NCBI GenBank assembly: GCA_036405815.1
Contig: DASWWX010000033.1
Span: 1-64,000 of the forward strand
Source of the DNA: Solimonas sp036405815
GTDB taxonomy: Bacteria; Pseudomonadota; Gammaproteobacteria; Nevskiales; Nevskiaceae
Length of the DNA: 64,000 bases
Direction: 5' to 3'
The position numbers were made by a program, and so were the translations under genes. Under the pieces are notes generated by a model that ran no database searches, was not told the origin of the DNA, and saw only the letters and a list, made by a program, of their open reading frames with translations. How positions within the stretch are numbered: position 1 is the first letter of the stretch; every line of letters begins with the position of its first letter. Below, in pieces: positions 27,900 to 36,293 of this stretch.

Positions 27900-29051
27900 T
27901 CAGGTGGAGGGGGTCTTCGAGCAGCGAGGTGCGTGCCGTGGCGGGATCGAGGTGGTGACATTAGAAACCAGCCAACGAGGCGACTTGAACTGAATGATCC
28001 GACGGTAAAGCGCCAAGTACGTACCCACAAAAAGCAGCGTCAGCGCCATCAACAATTCCGTTCGCGCCCAGAAAACCGCTGCCGGAGTGGCACAAAGCAA
28101 CGACAGCGCCCAGAGATAAGGAGATGTCATGGAATTTCGCATCACTGCTCGGGCGCCCTGCGGCCGTAATCCGTAACGCCGCACGAGCCGGCGGTAGATG
28201 ATCTGATGCAGGTGCAAGGTATCGGGCCGGCCAACATGCCCAATGCCCAGCGCCCAGACCCTGCGGATGATCGTAAAAAGCGTTTCCCAAACCGGATAGA
28301 TCATCAGCAGCAGCGGCGCCCATGGTGAAACCTCAGGATTCCGAGCCACCAGCATCAATGAGAAAACGGCAATGGAGAACCCGAGGAAGTAAGCCCCCGC
28401 ATCGCCCAGAAAAAGACGGCCACTCGGCCAATTCAAAACAAAGAATCCGAGCGTTGCAGCCGCGAGAATCCAAGTGGACTCAAACAGCCACTGATCGTTG
28501 ACCTGGTAAGCGATACAGCCCAGCGCGACCAAAACGATGATCGAAACGCCGCTACTCAAGCCGTTACACCCGTCAATGAGATTGGTGGAGTGCGCAACGC
28601 CACTGACGGCAAATAGCGTGATCGCCAGCAAGACTGCTGGGTGTTGAATCGCCAACCACTCATCGAGAACAGGAATCCCCACCGCTGCAAAGCGCGCATC
28701 CAGCAGCCAAAACGACAAGAACGCCGAGGCCATCGCAGCGAGCACACGCGGCCAGATATCTACCCTGCGCGTTATGTCTTCCCAAAGGCCCACTACAAGA
28801 ATGGGCAGTGCGCATACCATGAATACCGGTGCCATCGCCTCCTGCTGATATACCCCTTGCAGCGCCAAACCCGCAAAAGCCGCAATCGCAATCGGAATGC
28901 CGCCCAGCCGAGGCACCTTGTGAGCGTGGATTTTCTGGACGCCCTGGGCGTCGTCAAACCCAAGGCGCAGTCGAGCGGCAGCCAAGATGGTCCCCCACGC
29001 GCCCGCTACTGCCAGCACGCAGGCTCCAAACATGATTAGTGCAAGACTCAT
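27900..29051 (-). CDS. WecA/WbpL-like undecaprenyl-phosphate sugar-1-phosphate transferase
   Basis: Predicted to start repeat-unit assembly by moving a HexNAc-1-phosphate (GlcNAc or a derivative) to undecaprenyl phosphate. The 383-residue polytopic protein has KVPRLGGIPIA near residue 45, VVGLWEDITRRV, the catalytic loop STNLIDGCNGLSSG around residue 160, RLFLGDAGAYFLGF, and HLHQIIYRRLVRRYG, the typical C-terminal His motif. Usual length for the family is 340-380. It is the first gene of the minus-strand locus, 127 bases ahead of the dehydrogenase. A compact GC hairpin region lies in its leader. Confidence 0.9.
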   Translation of the reverse strand: MSLALIMFGACVLAVAGAWGTILAAARLRLGFDDAQGVQKIHAHKVPRLGGIPIAIAAFAGLALQGVYQQEAMAPVFMVCALPILVVGLWEDITRRVDIWPRVLAAMASAFLSFWLLDARFAAVGIPVLDEWLAIQHPAVLLAITLFAVSGVAHSTNLIDGCNGLSSGVSIIVLVALGCIAYQVNDQWLFESTWILAAATLGFFVLNWPSGRLFLGDAGAYFLGFSIAVFSLMLVARNPEVSPWAPLLLMIYPVWETLFTIIRRVWALGIGHVGRPDTLHLHQIIYRRLVRRYGLRPQGARAVMRNSMTSPYLWALSLLCATPAAVFWARTELLMALTLLFVGTYLALYRRIIQFKSPRWLVSNVTTSIPPRHAPRCSKTPST

Positions 29052-29061
29052 TCATTCCCCT

Positions 29062-29094
29062 GCGCCGCGAAGCTGCGCAGCCCCCCCGGGGGGG
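29062..29094 (-). repeat. GC palindrome cluster in the leader of the polysaccharide operon
   Basis: C7G7 is a perfect 14-base palindrome at 29081-29094, directly next to the palindrome GCTGCGCAGC (29072-29080 region), and a short TGCGC/GCGCA stem overlaps it. The group lies 11-43 bases upstream of the first gene's start. It could fold in the transcript and affect initiation or transcription, or be an intergenic repeat. Confidence 0.6.
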
Positions 29095-29297
29095 AATCCG
29101 GCAACACGACCTCAATACTGATTTTACCTTGTCTTACGAATACTCTCAGAGGGCAGCTAGGCCTTCTGTGAACTCGGTCAATATTGTTGCCGGCAGGCAT
29201 CGAACCGCCCATCCCCCAGTTGCGGGGCAAGTACCCTGATCAAGCCCTAAAGCGAGCTATCGTTCATCCCGAAAGATAAGGCACAGGCAGTCACGGC

Positions 29298-31280
29298 CTA
29301 ATCTCTTAACAGGTGCTCGGTATACGCGTCCCGCAGCCGCCAAGCGTGCTCCAGAACCCAGTCCGGCGCCACACGGTCGACATCCAGATAGCTGTCGCGG
29401 AGATTGCGGTCTGGCAGCGGCTCCACCAAAAGTCTCGGGCGCAGCGGATTGCTGCCATCATCGTCACTGAAGCTGGAACTGGCGCCATGCCGCCATCGCT
29501 CGGCACCTCGCAAACGCCATGCGGAGGAATCGGACGCGGCCCAGAATCGCGGCACCAGCGGAATGCTGACGTTGATTCCGCCCACGGCTTCCCGGCGATC
29601 GCGTCCGCGCACGAACAGCGATAACGTGGTGTCTCCGAAGTACCGCAGCAGTTCGGCACGCCCCCCCGTATCGCCTGCGGCAAAGCGTCCACCGCCCAAG
29701 CTGAACCGCAAATTCTGCTCGGGCCACAGCCACGCGTAGTCGGCAATCGCAATGCTCAATTGCTTGTCGGTGCCTGCAAATGCCCCAACGTGCAGGCGCA
29801 TCGCGTGCCGTCCCGTAGCAGAACTGATTACCTGCTCTTGTAGGACCGCAGCCGCATCGTTGTGAAAGACGCGCATGAAACCCAGGCTGGTGAGTACCGA
29901 CCAGTTCGGCGAGGGCCTCATGTAGAACTGATAAAGCGCCTGATCGACGCCGGAACGAGACCGCTGGTTCTCAAAAATCTGACCGGGCTCGAAGTCCTCT
30001 GTCCGCGCTGACGGGCTCAGCAGGGAGACGTAGAACGTGCCGGCACGCCCCCAGTTCGCCTGAAGACGCAGGCGCAACGCAAGATCGGCATCCAGGACGC
30101 CCACCTCGGTTCCATAGAAAGTCACCAGATTCGGCGCCAGAACCGCCTCATAGCGGGTCGGCGCTACCGCGGCTTCATCCAGAGCACTGCACGCGTTGGC
30201 CGCGGCCCATCGCGCACTCATCGCGCCGAGAAGCGCCGCGTCATCGCCCGTCGCCATAAATCGACGAAAATCGGCCCGGGAAACCTGGACTTCCAGCTGT
30301 GCCCGCCCCTCGCGCTGCAGAATCACTTTCAACGCCGTTGACGACTCCGGCAGGCGCGCATCCATCAAGCCCAACGCAACACCGACTGCATCCACAGCGG
30401 AACGAAACGCCAGACCCGGGTCAACGCAGACGGTCGCCGCCTGCTCGCTCAGCTCACTCCGAATCGCTTGATAGCCAGCGCGCCGGAGCCCTTCAAGCAG
30501 CACGTCGCGGCCCGGCTCGGCGACCACCAATGCGACGGTTTCGCGCTCCGGGGCGCCGGACTCGGCGCGCGGCATCGGCGCGCCCAGCGGAAACTGAAGT
30601 TCGGCCAGGACCGTCGTCTCTTCACGATCCAGGTCATAGGCCCCCTTTACCGTGGCCGACAGCGACCCGTGAACTGGCAACCGAAGCGCCGCACCGGCGC
30701 GCGTCGCCTCATCCGAATACTCGCCCAGGAAGCGAACAAATGGCAGCGGCGCCAGCTCGACGCTGCCAAAACCGCCATCCAGCCTCGCCTCGCGAAAGCC
30801 GTACCCCGCACTGACTCGCAGCCAATTCACGGGGCTCCACGAACTCACGGCGTAGGCGCTACTGCCGAAAAGTTGGTTGCCCTGGAAATCCTGGATGCCG
30901 ACCGCCAGCGATGGCCAGCCCGACCGCGAGAACAGCCGCAGCTTGGCGTGCCCCAGCAGGTCGCGAGCGGCATCGTCTCCTTTCACCTCGGTGAGTCGCC
31001 CGCCCAGCTCCAATCCATCGAATAAGCCGAAATTGAAGATGACCGACTGAGGGTCCGTGTCGCTCAGGCCCGGAATCGGCGCGTGATTGGTATAGCTCAG
31101 CGCTGCGCGACCGCCCGGCAAGGTCTCAGCATGCGGGGTCTCGATGACGCCGCTGAAGGACTGCATGGACGTATCGACGGCCGGTTGCGCTTCGGCATGC
31201 CCCAGCTTCACCGCAGCCAGCAAAAATGCCGCGACGGCAAGCCGTCGCGGCATCGAACTGACATACGACAATCGTGGCAT
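29298..31280 (-). CDS. YjbH/GfcD-family exopolysaccharide outer-membrane protein
   Basis: A 660-residue exported protein; the signal peptide covers about residues 10-32 (RRLAVAAFLLAAVKLGHAEA). The following SGVIETPHAETLPGGRAALSYTNH and GLFDGLELGGRLTE, plus a long series of alternating beta-strand segments, fit the YjbH family, predicted outer-membrane barrels tied to capsule or exopolysaccharide secretion (E. coli yjbEFGH, gfcABCDE). A G7 stretch lies near codon 540. ATG 31280 gives a short extension; ATG 31253 would put the signal peptide at the very start. It is 50 bases downstream of the GfcA-like gene. No gfcB or gfcC homologue is present. Confidence 0.8.
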   Translation of the reverse strand: MPRLSYVSSMPRRLAVAAFLLAAVKLGHAEAQPAVDTSMQSFSGVIETPHAETLPGGRAALSYTNHAPIPGLSDTDPQSVIFNFGLFDGLELGGRLTEVKGDDAARDLLGHAKLRLFSRSGWPSLAVGIQDFQGNQLFGSSAYAVSSWSPVNWLRVSAGYGFREARLDGGFGSVELAPLPFVRFLGEYSDEATRAGAALRLPVHGSLSATVKGAYDLDREETTVLAELQFPLGAPMPRAESGAPERETVALVVAEPGRDVLLEGLRRAGYQAIRSELSEQAATVCVDPGLAFRSAVDAVGVALGLMDARLPESSTALKVILQREGRAQLEVQVSRADFRRFMATGDDAALLGAMSARWAAANACSALDEAAVAPTRYEAVLAPNLVTFYGTEVGVLDADLALRLRLQANWGRAGTFYVSLLSPSARTEDFEPGQIFENQRSRSGVDQALYQFYMRPSPNWSVLTSLGFMRVFHNDAAAVLQEQVISSATGRHAMRLHVGAFAGTDKQLSIAIADYAWLWPEQNLRFSLGGGRFAAGDTGGRAELLRYFGDTTLSLFVRGRDRREAVGGINVSIPLVPRFWAASDSSAWRLRGAERWRHGASSSFSDDDGSNPLRPRLLVEPLPDRNLRDSYLDVDRVAPDWVLEHAWRLRDAYTEHLLRD

Positions 31281-31330
31281 CGGCGATTAGGCGCGGGGAT
31301 CAGTGCAGCCTTGCCGACACACGCTTTGTC

Positions 31331-31756
31331 TTAGTTGCCACCCGTGGCCGGCGGATTGTTGTCGTCGTCGTCGCTGGCCACGACCACGGCGGTCACGACC
31401 AGCGCGGTTGCGACCAATGCGGTGGTGGTCGCCGTCATGCCGAGGAACACCGCTTCTTCACCGGCGTTCAGCGACTGGCCGTTGATCATGACCGGCGCGC
31501 CGGAGATGCTGAGCTGGGTTTCGCCAGCGCGGGTCTTGGTGTATTCCACCATCGGCAGCGCCTTGGTGTTGCCCACGGCATTGGCGACAAAGCCCATGCG
31601 ATGACGATCCGTGCTCGACGACGCACCACCGAACTCGAAGCTATAGAACGCCTTGGCGAAGGCCGCATCCTGATGGGCATCGGCGAAACGGTCACCCGCC
31701 TGCGCACCGAACGACGTGGCCGCCAGCGCGGCAACAAAAAGAGACTGTTTCAGCAT
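31331..31756 (-). CDS. Small exported protein, GfcA/YjbE-like
   Basis: A 141-residue protein with a clear signal peptide (LKQSLFVAALAATSFGAQA) and, near the C-terminus, a hydrophobic Thr/Val/Ala segment (about residues 108-129) followed by SDDDDNN and a Gly/Pro tail. This end resembles E. coli GfcA, whose Thr/Val-rich segment and acidic tail precede the gfc capsule genes; the remaining sequence is not recognisable. ATG 31756 has AGGGAG 9 bases upstream; ATG 31762 is an alternative. It leads the two-gene unit with the YjbH-like protein. Function in polymer assembly is inferred. Confidence 0.6.
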   Translation of the reverse strand: MLKQSLFVAALAATSFGAQAGDRFADAHQDAAFAKAFYSFEFGGASSSTDRHRMGFVANAVGNTKALPMVEYTKTRAGETQLSISGAPVMINGQSLNAGEEAVFLGMTATTTALVATALVVTAVVVASDDDDNNPPATGGN

Positions 31757-32129
31757 GACCATGAACTCCCTGAAGGCTTGGAAGGCGACAGGCTTTACTG
31801 ATCTGAAGATCACGCCTGCAAACCGAAGTGTATGCGAGTTTCGCGGAATGTCCAGAAATCGGCGACCCCTTCCGGACAATCCATGGCTGCATTTCGATGG
31901 CGTGAAGAAAACGCAGGCGGCTTCCGTATAGATACGCAGCGCCGAACGAGCCAAATGAGTGCGCGTAACGCACCGGTAACCATCAACGCGGGCGACTTGC
32001 AGCGCCGATCAAAGTTGACGATTGCCGCATCGCCGGCATCTACTGCCGAAATCGTCACCTTTTCCATCAAGAGCGCTGAGCCCCACAACGCTGGGCCGGT
32101 ACTAGTCGCGGCAGGACCCTGGAGTATCG
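31757..32129. other. Divergent intergenic region without a gene
   Basis: 373 bases between two divergent exported-protein genes. It should carry promoters for both. I see an inverted repeat TGATCT-GA-AGATCA at 31799-31812 in the 5' leader of the minus-strand gene, and no convincing gene or known riboswitch. Confidence 0.6.
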
Positions 32130-32930
32130 ATGACCCACCTGAACAGAATGGCCGCCCTGCTGACCGTGGGCGCCTGTGCATTCGTTGGAACCGCTCAGGG
32201 CCAGTCAGCGCTCACCGCCGCGGACTTTGGCCTCAGTGGCGCACAGCTCAATTCCCTCCTGCAGAGCGGGAACGCGACCCGCCCCGCGCCCGGCATCGCC
32301 TTTGGCTCGCCGGTGGCCTTCGGCGCCCACTGGGGCGATGCCGGGCTCGGCATCGGCGGCGCCACCCTGCCCAAGACCGCATCCGACGACTATGACGGCT
32401 CGGCGGGACTCGTCGTTGGCGTGGGCGATGCGGATCGCTTCGTGGGCCTGGAGACGATCATCAACGTGATCAGCATCCGCGACGAGTTCGGCGACGACGG
32501 CAGCGTCGCCTTCAAGCTGCACACCACGCTGCCCGGCGACGCCGCGATCGCCGTCGGCATCGAGAATACGTTGCGGTGGGGCGACGCCCGCGCTAGCGAG
32601 AGCAGCGTCTTCGTGGCTGCCAGCAAGCGATTCCAGCTGCCCGCGGGCGATCGATCGCTACCGCTGGCGATCACGTTGGGCCTGGGCGATAGCCGTTTCA
32701 ACGATCCTGGCGAGAGCGGCGCCAACTTGTTCGGCGCGATCGCGTTGATCCCGCACGAACAGCTCTCCTTGATCGCGGACTACACCGGCACCGGGCTGAA
32801 TCTGGGCGCCTCGCTCGCGCCGCTGCGCGGCATCCCGCTGGTCATCTCGCTGGGGTACGTGAACGTGACCGAGCGCAACCGCTCGGATGCGGAATTTGCA
32901 GGCGGGCTGGGTTACCGCTTCCATTTTTGA
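32130..32930 (+). CDS. Predicted outer-membrane protein, unknown function
   Basis: A 266-residue exported protein; the signal peptide (MTHLNRMAALLTVGACAFVGTAQGQ) ends near residue 25. Beyond an unstructured segment to about residue 60, it consists of alternating amphipathic strands (LVVGVGDADRFVGLETIINVISI, SLIADYTGTGLNLGASLAPL) and ends in GYRFHF, the terminal-Phe signature of outer-membrane barrels. I know no specific family. It stands alone, divergent from the GfcA-like gene and convergent with secF. Confidence 0.65.
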   Translation: MTHLNRMAALLTVGACAFVGTAQGQSALTAADFGLSGAQLNSLLQSGNATRPAPGIAFGSPVAFGAHWGDAGLGIGGATLPKTASDDYDGSAGLVVGVGDADRFVGLETIINVISIRDEFGDDGSVAFKLHTTLPGDAAIAVGIENTLRWGDARASESSVFVAASKRFQLPAGDRSLPLAITLGLGDSRFNDPGESGANLFGAIALIPHEQLSLIADYTGTGLNLGASLAPLRGIPLVISLGYVNVTERNRSDAEFAGGLGYRFHF

Positions 32931-32980
32931 CCGGGCGCCCGGCGGCCCGCCGCCGGCCGCTTTCCATCGACCCACAACAA

Positions 32981-33010
32981 ACCCTCGCACGGCGCGACTC
33001 GTGCGAGGGT
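32981..33010. terminator. Hairpin between convergent genes
   Basis: Perfect 10-bp stem (32981-32990 with 33001-33010) around a 10-base loop, between the plus-strand barrel gene and secF. T-rich tails are weak on both sides, so efficiency is uncertain. Confidence 0.55.
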
Positions 33011-33085
33011 GTTGGTTCCATCAGCCGCAACGGCAAGCGCGTCGGCGTGACGCCGTGCCGGGCGCGGCCGATTCAGGCCGTTCGA

Positions 33086-34015
33086 TTAGGGCAGCTCGTC
33101 GACTTCCTGGTCCTGCGGCGGCACCAGATCCTCGCGCGATACACCGAGGGCGACGGCGAGGTTGGTCGAGATGTAGATCGACGAATAGGTCGCGACGATG
33201 ACGCCGACCATCAGCGACACCGAGAAGCTGTGCACGCTGGCACCGCCGAGCACGAATAGGGCGATCAGCACCAGCAAGGTGGTCAAGTGCGTGATGATGG
33301 ATCGCAGCAGCGTCTGGTTCACCGACAGATTGACGATCTCGAGCACATCGCGACGACGTTCGTTGATCAGGTTCTCACGCACGCGGTCGAAGATGACGAT
33401 CGTTTCGTTGTTGGAGTAACCAATCAGCGCCAGGATCGCGGCCAGCGTGGTGATGTCGAACTCGACCCAGGTCAGCGACAGGAACCCCAGCACCATGACC
33501 GCATCGTGCAAAAGCGCCGCGATCGCGCCCACCGAAAACTTCCATTCGAAGCGGAAGGCGATGTAGGCCATGATGCCGAGGAAGGCGAACAGCAGGGCCA
33601 ACCCGCCCTTCTCGGTCAGTTCCTCGCCGACCTGCGGCCCGACGAACTCGATACGGCGCAGTTCGACGCCCAGCGTGTCGGCGCGCAGCGCCTGCAGGAT
33701 GCCGGTGCTCACCTGCGCGGAGCTCGCATTTTCCGCCGGGGGCAGACGGATCAGCACCGAAGTCGAGGCGCCGAAGTACTGCACGATGGCGCGCTCGTAG
33801 CCAGCCGCGGCCAGATCCTGGCGCACGGCGTCGAGTTCGACGGTCTGGGGATATTCGACCTCGACCAGCACGCCGCCGGTAAAGTCGATGCCGAGATTCA
33901 GTCCGCGGAAGACGACCAGCAGGATCGCCGCCACTGTCAGGATCGTCGAGACGGCTAGCCCCAGCTTTCGCTGGGCCATGAAATTGATGTTGGGGACGCG
34001 GGCGAAGAATTTCAT
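33086..34015 (-). CDS. secF: Protein translocase subunit SecF
   Basis: Inner-membrane partner of SecD that uses the proton gradient to complete protein export through SecYEG. The 309 residues have six membrane segments, the early LGIDFTGGVLVEV motif at about residues 38-50, and YSNNETIVIFDRVREN around residue 205, the conserved SecF signature. It lies 6 bases downstream of secD. Standard length and order for gammaproteobacteria. Confidence 0.96.
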   Translation of the reverse strand: MKFFARVPNINFMAQRKLGLAVSTILTVAAILLVVFRGLNLGIDFTGGVLVEVEYPQTVELDAVRQDLAAAGYERAIVQYFGASTSVLIRLPPAENASSAQVSTGILQALRADTLGVELRRIEFVGPQVGEELTEKGGLALLFAFLGIMAYIAFRFEWKFSVGAIAALLHDAVMVLGFLSLTWVEFDITTLAAILALIGYSNNETIVIFDRVRENLINERRRDVLEIVNLSVNQTLLRSIITHLTTLLVLIALFVLGGASVHSFSVSLMVGVIVATYSSIYISTNLAVALGVSREDLVPPQDQEVDELP

Positions 34016-34021
34016 GGCGCC

Positions 34022-35875
34022 TTACCAGATCGGGACTTCTTTGAGCGGACGCTTGGCGAATACCAGCTGCGCCAATGCACGCGAACCCACGATCGCGGTG
34101 AACTGCGAGGTGATGATGCCGATCGTCAGCGTGATGGCAAAACCCTTGATGGGACCTTCGCCAAGTGCGAACAGCACGATGGTCGCCACCAGACTGGTGA
34201 AGTTGGCGTCGGCGATGGTCAGGAATGCGCGGTCGTAACCGGCCTCGATCGCCGTGTGCGGCTTTGCGCCATTACGCAGCTCTTCGCGAATGCGTTCGTA
34301 GATCAGCACGTTGGCGTCGACCGCGATACCCATATGCAGCACGATGCCGACGATGCCCGGCATGGTGAGCGTCGCCTGCAGCACCGACAACACCGCCACG
34401 ACCAGCACCAGATTGAGGAGCAGCGCACCGACCGCGAACAGACCAAATACGCGGTAGTAAAAGACCATGAAGGCAATCACCAGCGCCAAGCCCAGCAAGG
34501 CAGCCTGGAAACCCTGACGGATGTTGTCGGCACCGAGGCTCGGGCCCACGGTGCGCTCTTCGACAATCTCGACCGGGGCGGCAAGCGCACCCGCACGCAG
34601 CAGCAAGGCCAGATCGTGGGCCTCCTTGCTGTCCAGGCCCGTGGTCTGGAAACGCTTGCCGAAGACGCCGCGGATGCTGGCGATCGAGATGATTTCCTCG
34701 ACCTGCCGGTGCTCACGGATCGGCTCACCCTTGGCGTTGTAGTTGGTGACGACCTCGCGCTCCTTGAACAGCACGGCCATCGGCTTGTTCAGATTCTTCT
34801 CGGTGAACGCGAACATGCGTTTGGCCCCCGCGCCATCCAGCGTCACGCTGACCGCAGGGCCGCCGTTCTCGTCGACCGTGGCGGAGGCATCGACCAGATT
34901 GTCGCCGCCGGCGATGATCTCGCGCTTGAGCAGCACCGGGCGACGATCGCCACGCGTGTAGAACAGCTCCGTACCGGCTGGCAGCATGCCGCTGGCGGCA
35001 GCACTGGCGGCATCGCCTTCGTCGACCGCCCGGTACTCCAGCGTAGCCGTCGCACCCAGCAGATCCTTGACGCGCGTCGTGTCCTGCACGCCCGGCAGCT
35101 GCACCACAATGCGATTGGCACCCTGACGCTGCACCAGCGGCTCGGCGACGCCCAGCTGGTTGACGCGGTTACGCAGGGTGGTGAGATTCTGCTGCACCGC
35201 GAAATCGACGATGCGCTTGGTTTCGGCTTCCGACAGCCGGATTTCCAGGCTCAGCGGCGCCTGCGGCGGCACGCTGAGCTGATACTCGGAAAACTCCTTG
35301 GCGATCAGCCGGCGTGCTTCGTCGAGGCGCGCCGCATCGGCGAACTCGAGAACGCCGGCATCCGCGGTCTGCTTGCGCCCCGTATAACGCACGTTCTCCT
35401 TGCGCAGCAGCGTGGGCACTTCGGTAACGATGCGATCGACGGCCTTCTGCCGCACCTCGTCGAGATCGACCTCGAGCAGGAAGTGCACGCCGCCGCGCAA
35501 GTCCAGACCCAGGTTCATGGGCTTGGCGCCGATGGCGCGCAGCCACTCGGGCGTTTTGTTGGCAAGGTTCAGGGCGACCACATACCCGCGTCCGAGATCA
35601 CGCTTGAGCGCATCCGCAGCCCGCAATTGCGTTTCGGTGCTCTCGAAGCGCACGACCCATTGCCCGCCCTCCGCGCCACTGGCGATCAAGGCAACCCCAG
35701 CATCCGCCAGGCTCTTGGCGACACGCGCCTCGAAATCCGGCGGCAGCGGATCGCCGCTCTCGCGGGAGATCTGAACGGACGGATCGTCACCATAGAGATT
35801 CGGCGCCGCATACAGCAGGCCGAATACGATGGCGACGATCAGCGCGAAGTACTTCCAGGAGGCGTAGGGTTTCAT
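34022..35875 (-). CDS. secD: Protein translocase subunit SecD
   Basis: Large periplasmic-domain translocase subunit. The 617 residues have an N-terminal membrane segment, LGLDLRGGVHFLLEVD near residue 115 (P1 head start), QLPGVQDT, and a C-terminal five-helix bundle containing VLHMGIAVDANVLIYERIREEL, the hallmark of the RND-like SecD/SecF fold. Length agrees with the E. coli protein (615). It is 52 bases downstream of yajC and 6 upstream of secF. Confidence 0.96.
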   Translation of the reverse strand: MKPYASWKYFALIVAIVFGLLYAAPNLYGDDPSVQISRESGDPLPPDFEARVAKSLADAGVALIASGAEGGQWVVRFESTETQLRAADALKRDLGRGYVVALNLANKTPEWLRAIGAKPMNLGLDLRGGVHFLLEVDLDEVRQKAVDRIVTEVPTLLRKENVRYTGRKQTADAGVLEFADAARLDEARRLIAKEFSEYQLSVPPQAPLSLEIRLSEAETKRIVDFAVQQNLTTLRNRVNQLGVAEPLVQRQGANRIVVQLPGVQDTTRVKDLLGATATLEYRAVDEGDAASAAASGMLPAGTELFYTRGDRRPVLLKREIIAGGDNLVDASATVDENGGPAVSVTLDGAGAKRMFAFTEKNLNKPMAVLFKEREVVTNYNAKGEPIREHRQVEEIISIASIRGVFGKRFQTTGLDSKEAHDLALLLRAGALAAPVEIVEERTVGPSLGADNIRQGFQAALLGLALVIAFMVFYYRVFGLFAVGALLLNLVLVVAVLSVLQATLTMPGIVGIVLHMGIAVDANVLIYERIREELRNGAKPHTAIEAGYDRAFLTIADANFTSLVATIVLFALGEGPIKGFAITLTIGIITSQFTAIVGSRALAQLVFAKRPLKEVPIW

Positions 35876-35927
35876 CGTCCAGGCAACACGGGCACGCAGC
35901 GGTTAGCCGATTACTGCAACGGGCAAA

Positions 35928-36257
35928 TCAGAGGCTCTTCAACGTGCCCTTGGGCAGGACGCTGGCGATCGCCTGCTTCTGCACCTTGATGTTGACGTTA
36001 TCGGCGATTTCAACCGTCACATAGGCCTCGCCGATGTTCGACACCTTGCCGGCGAGCCCGCCGCTGGTCACCACTTCGTCGCCCTTGGCGATCTTGGCGA
36101 GCATGTCGCGGTGTTCGCGCGAACGCTTCATCTGCGGCCGGATCAGCATGAAGTAGAACAAGGGGATCATCACCAGCAACGGCCACATGGCGCCGAGGAA
36201 GCTCGGCTGCTGGGCGGCTTGCTGCGCGTAAGCGGGACTGATCAGGAAATCCAGCAC
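35928..36257 (-). CDS. yajC: Preprotein translocase subunit YajC
   Basis: Small single-pass membrane protein that associates with SecDF. The 109 residues have a short N-terminal PAYAQ region, a hydrophobic helix (WPLLVMIPLFYFMLI), then RPQMKRSREHRDMLAKIAKGDEVVTSGGLAGKV, the family signature. In most relatives it follows tgt; here it follows ugd by 36 bases, while tgt sits 12 kb away. Confidence 0.95.
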   Translation of the reverse strand: MLDFLISPAYAQQAAQQPSFLGAMWPLLVMIPLFYFMLIRPQMKRSREHRDMLAKIAKGDEVVTSGGLAGKVSNIGEAYVTVEIADNVNIKVQKQAIASVLPKGTLKSL

Positions 36258-36293
36258 GTAGAACTCCAGGAGAGGGCGGCAAAAGGGCGCCGA

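Noticed and set aside
29185..29220. Possible ops/JUMPstart element before the polysaccharide operon
   Set aside because: The minus strand reads GGGCGGTTCG, which misses key bases of the ops core GGCGGTAG, and no other JUMPstart parts were seen.
31757..31990. Possible cyclic-di-GMP riboswitch
   Set aside because: Fragments such as GCAAACC and GGAAGCC occur, but not in the order or spacing of the GEMM fold.
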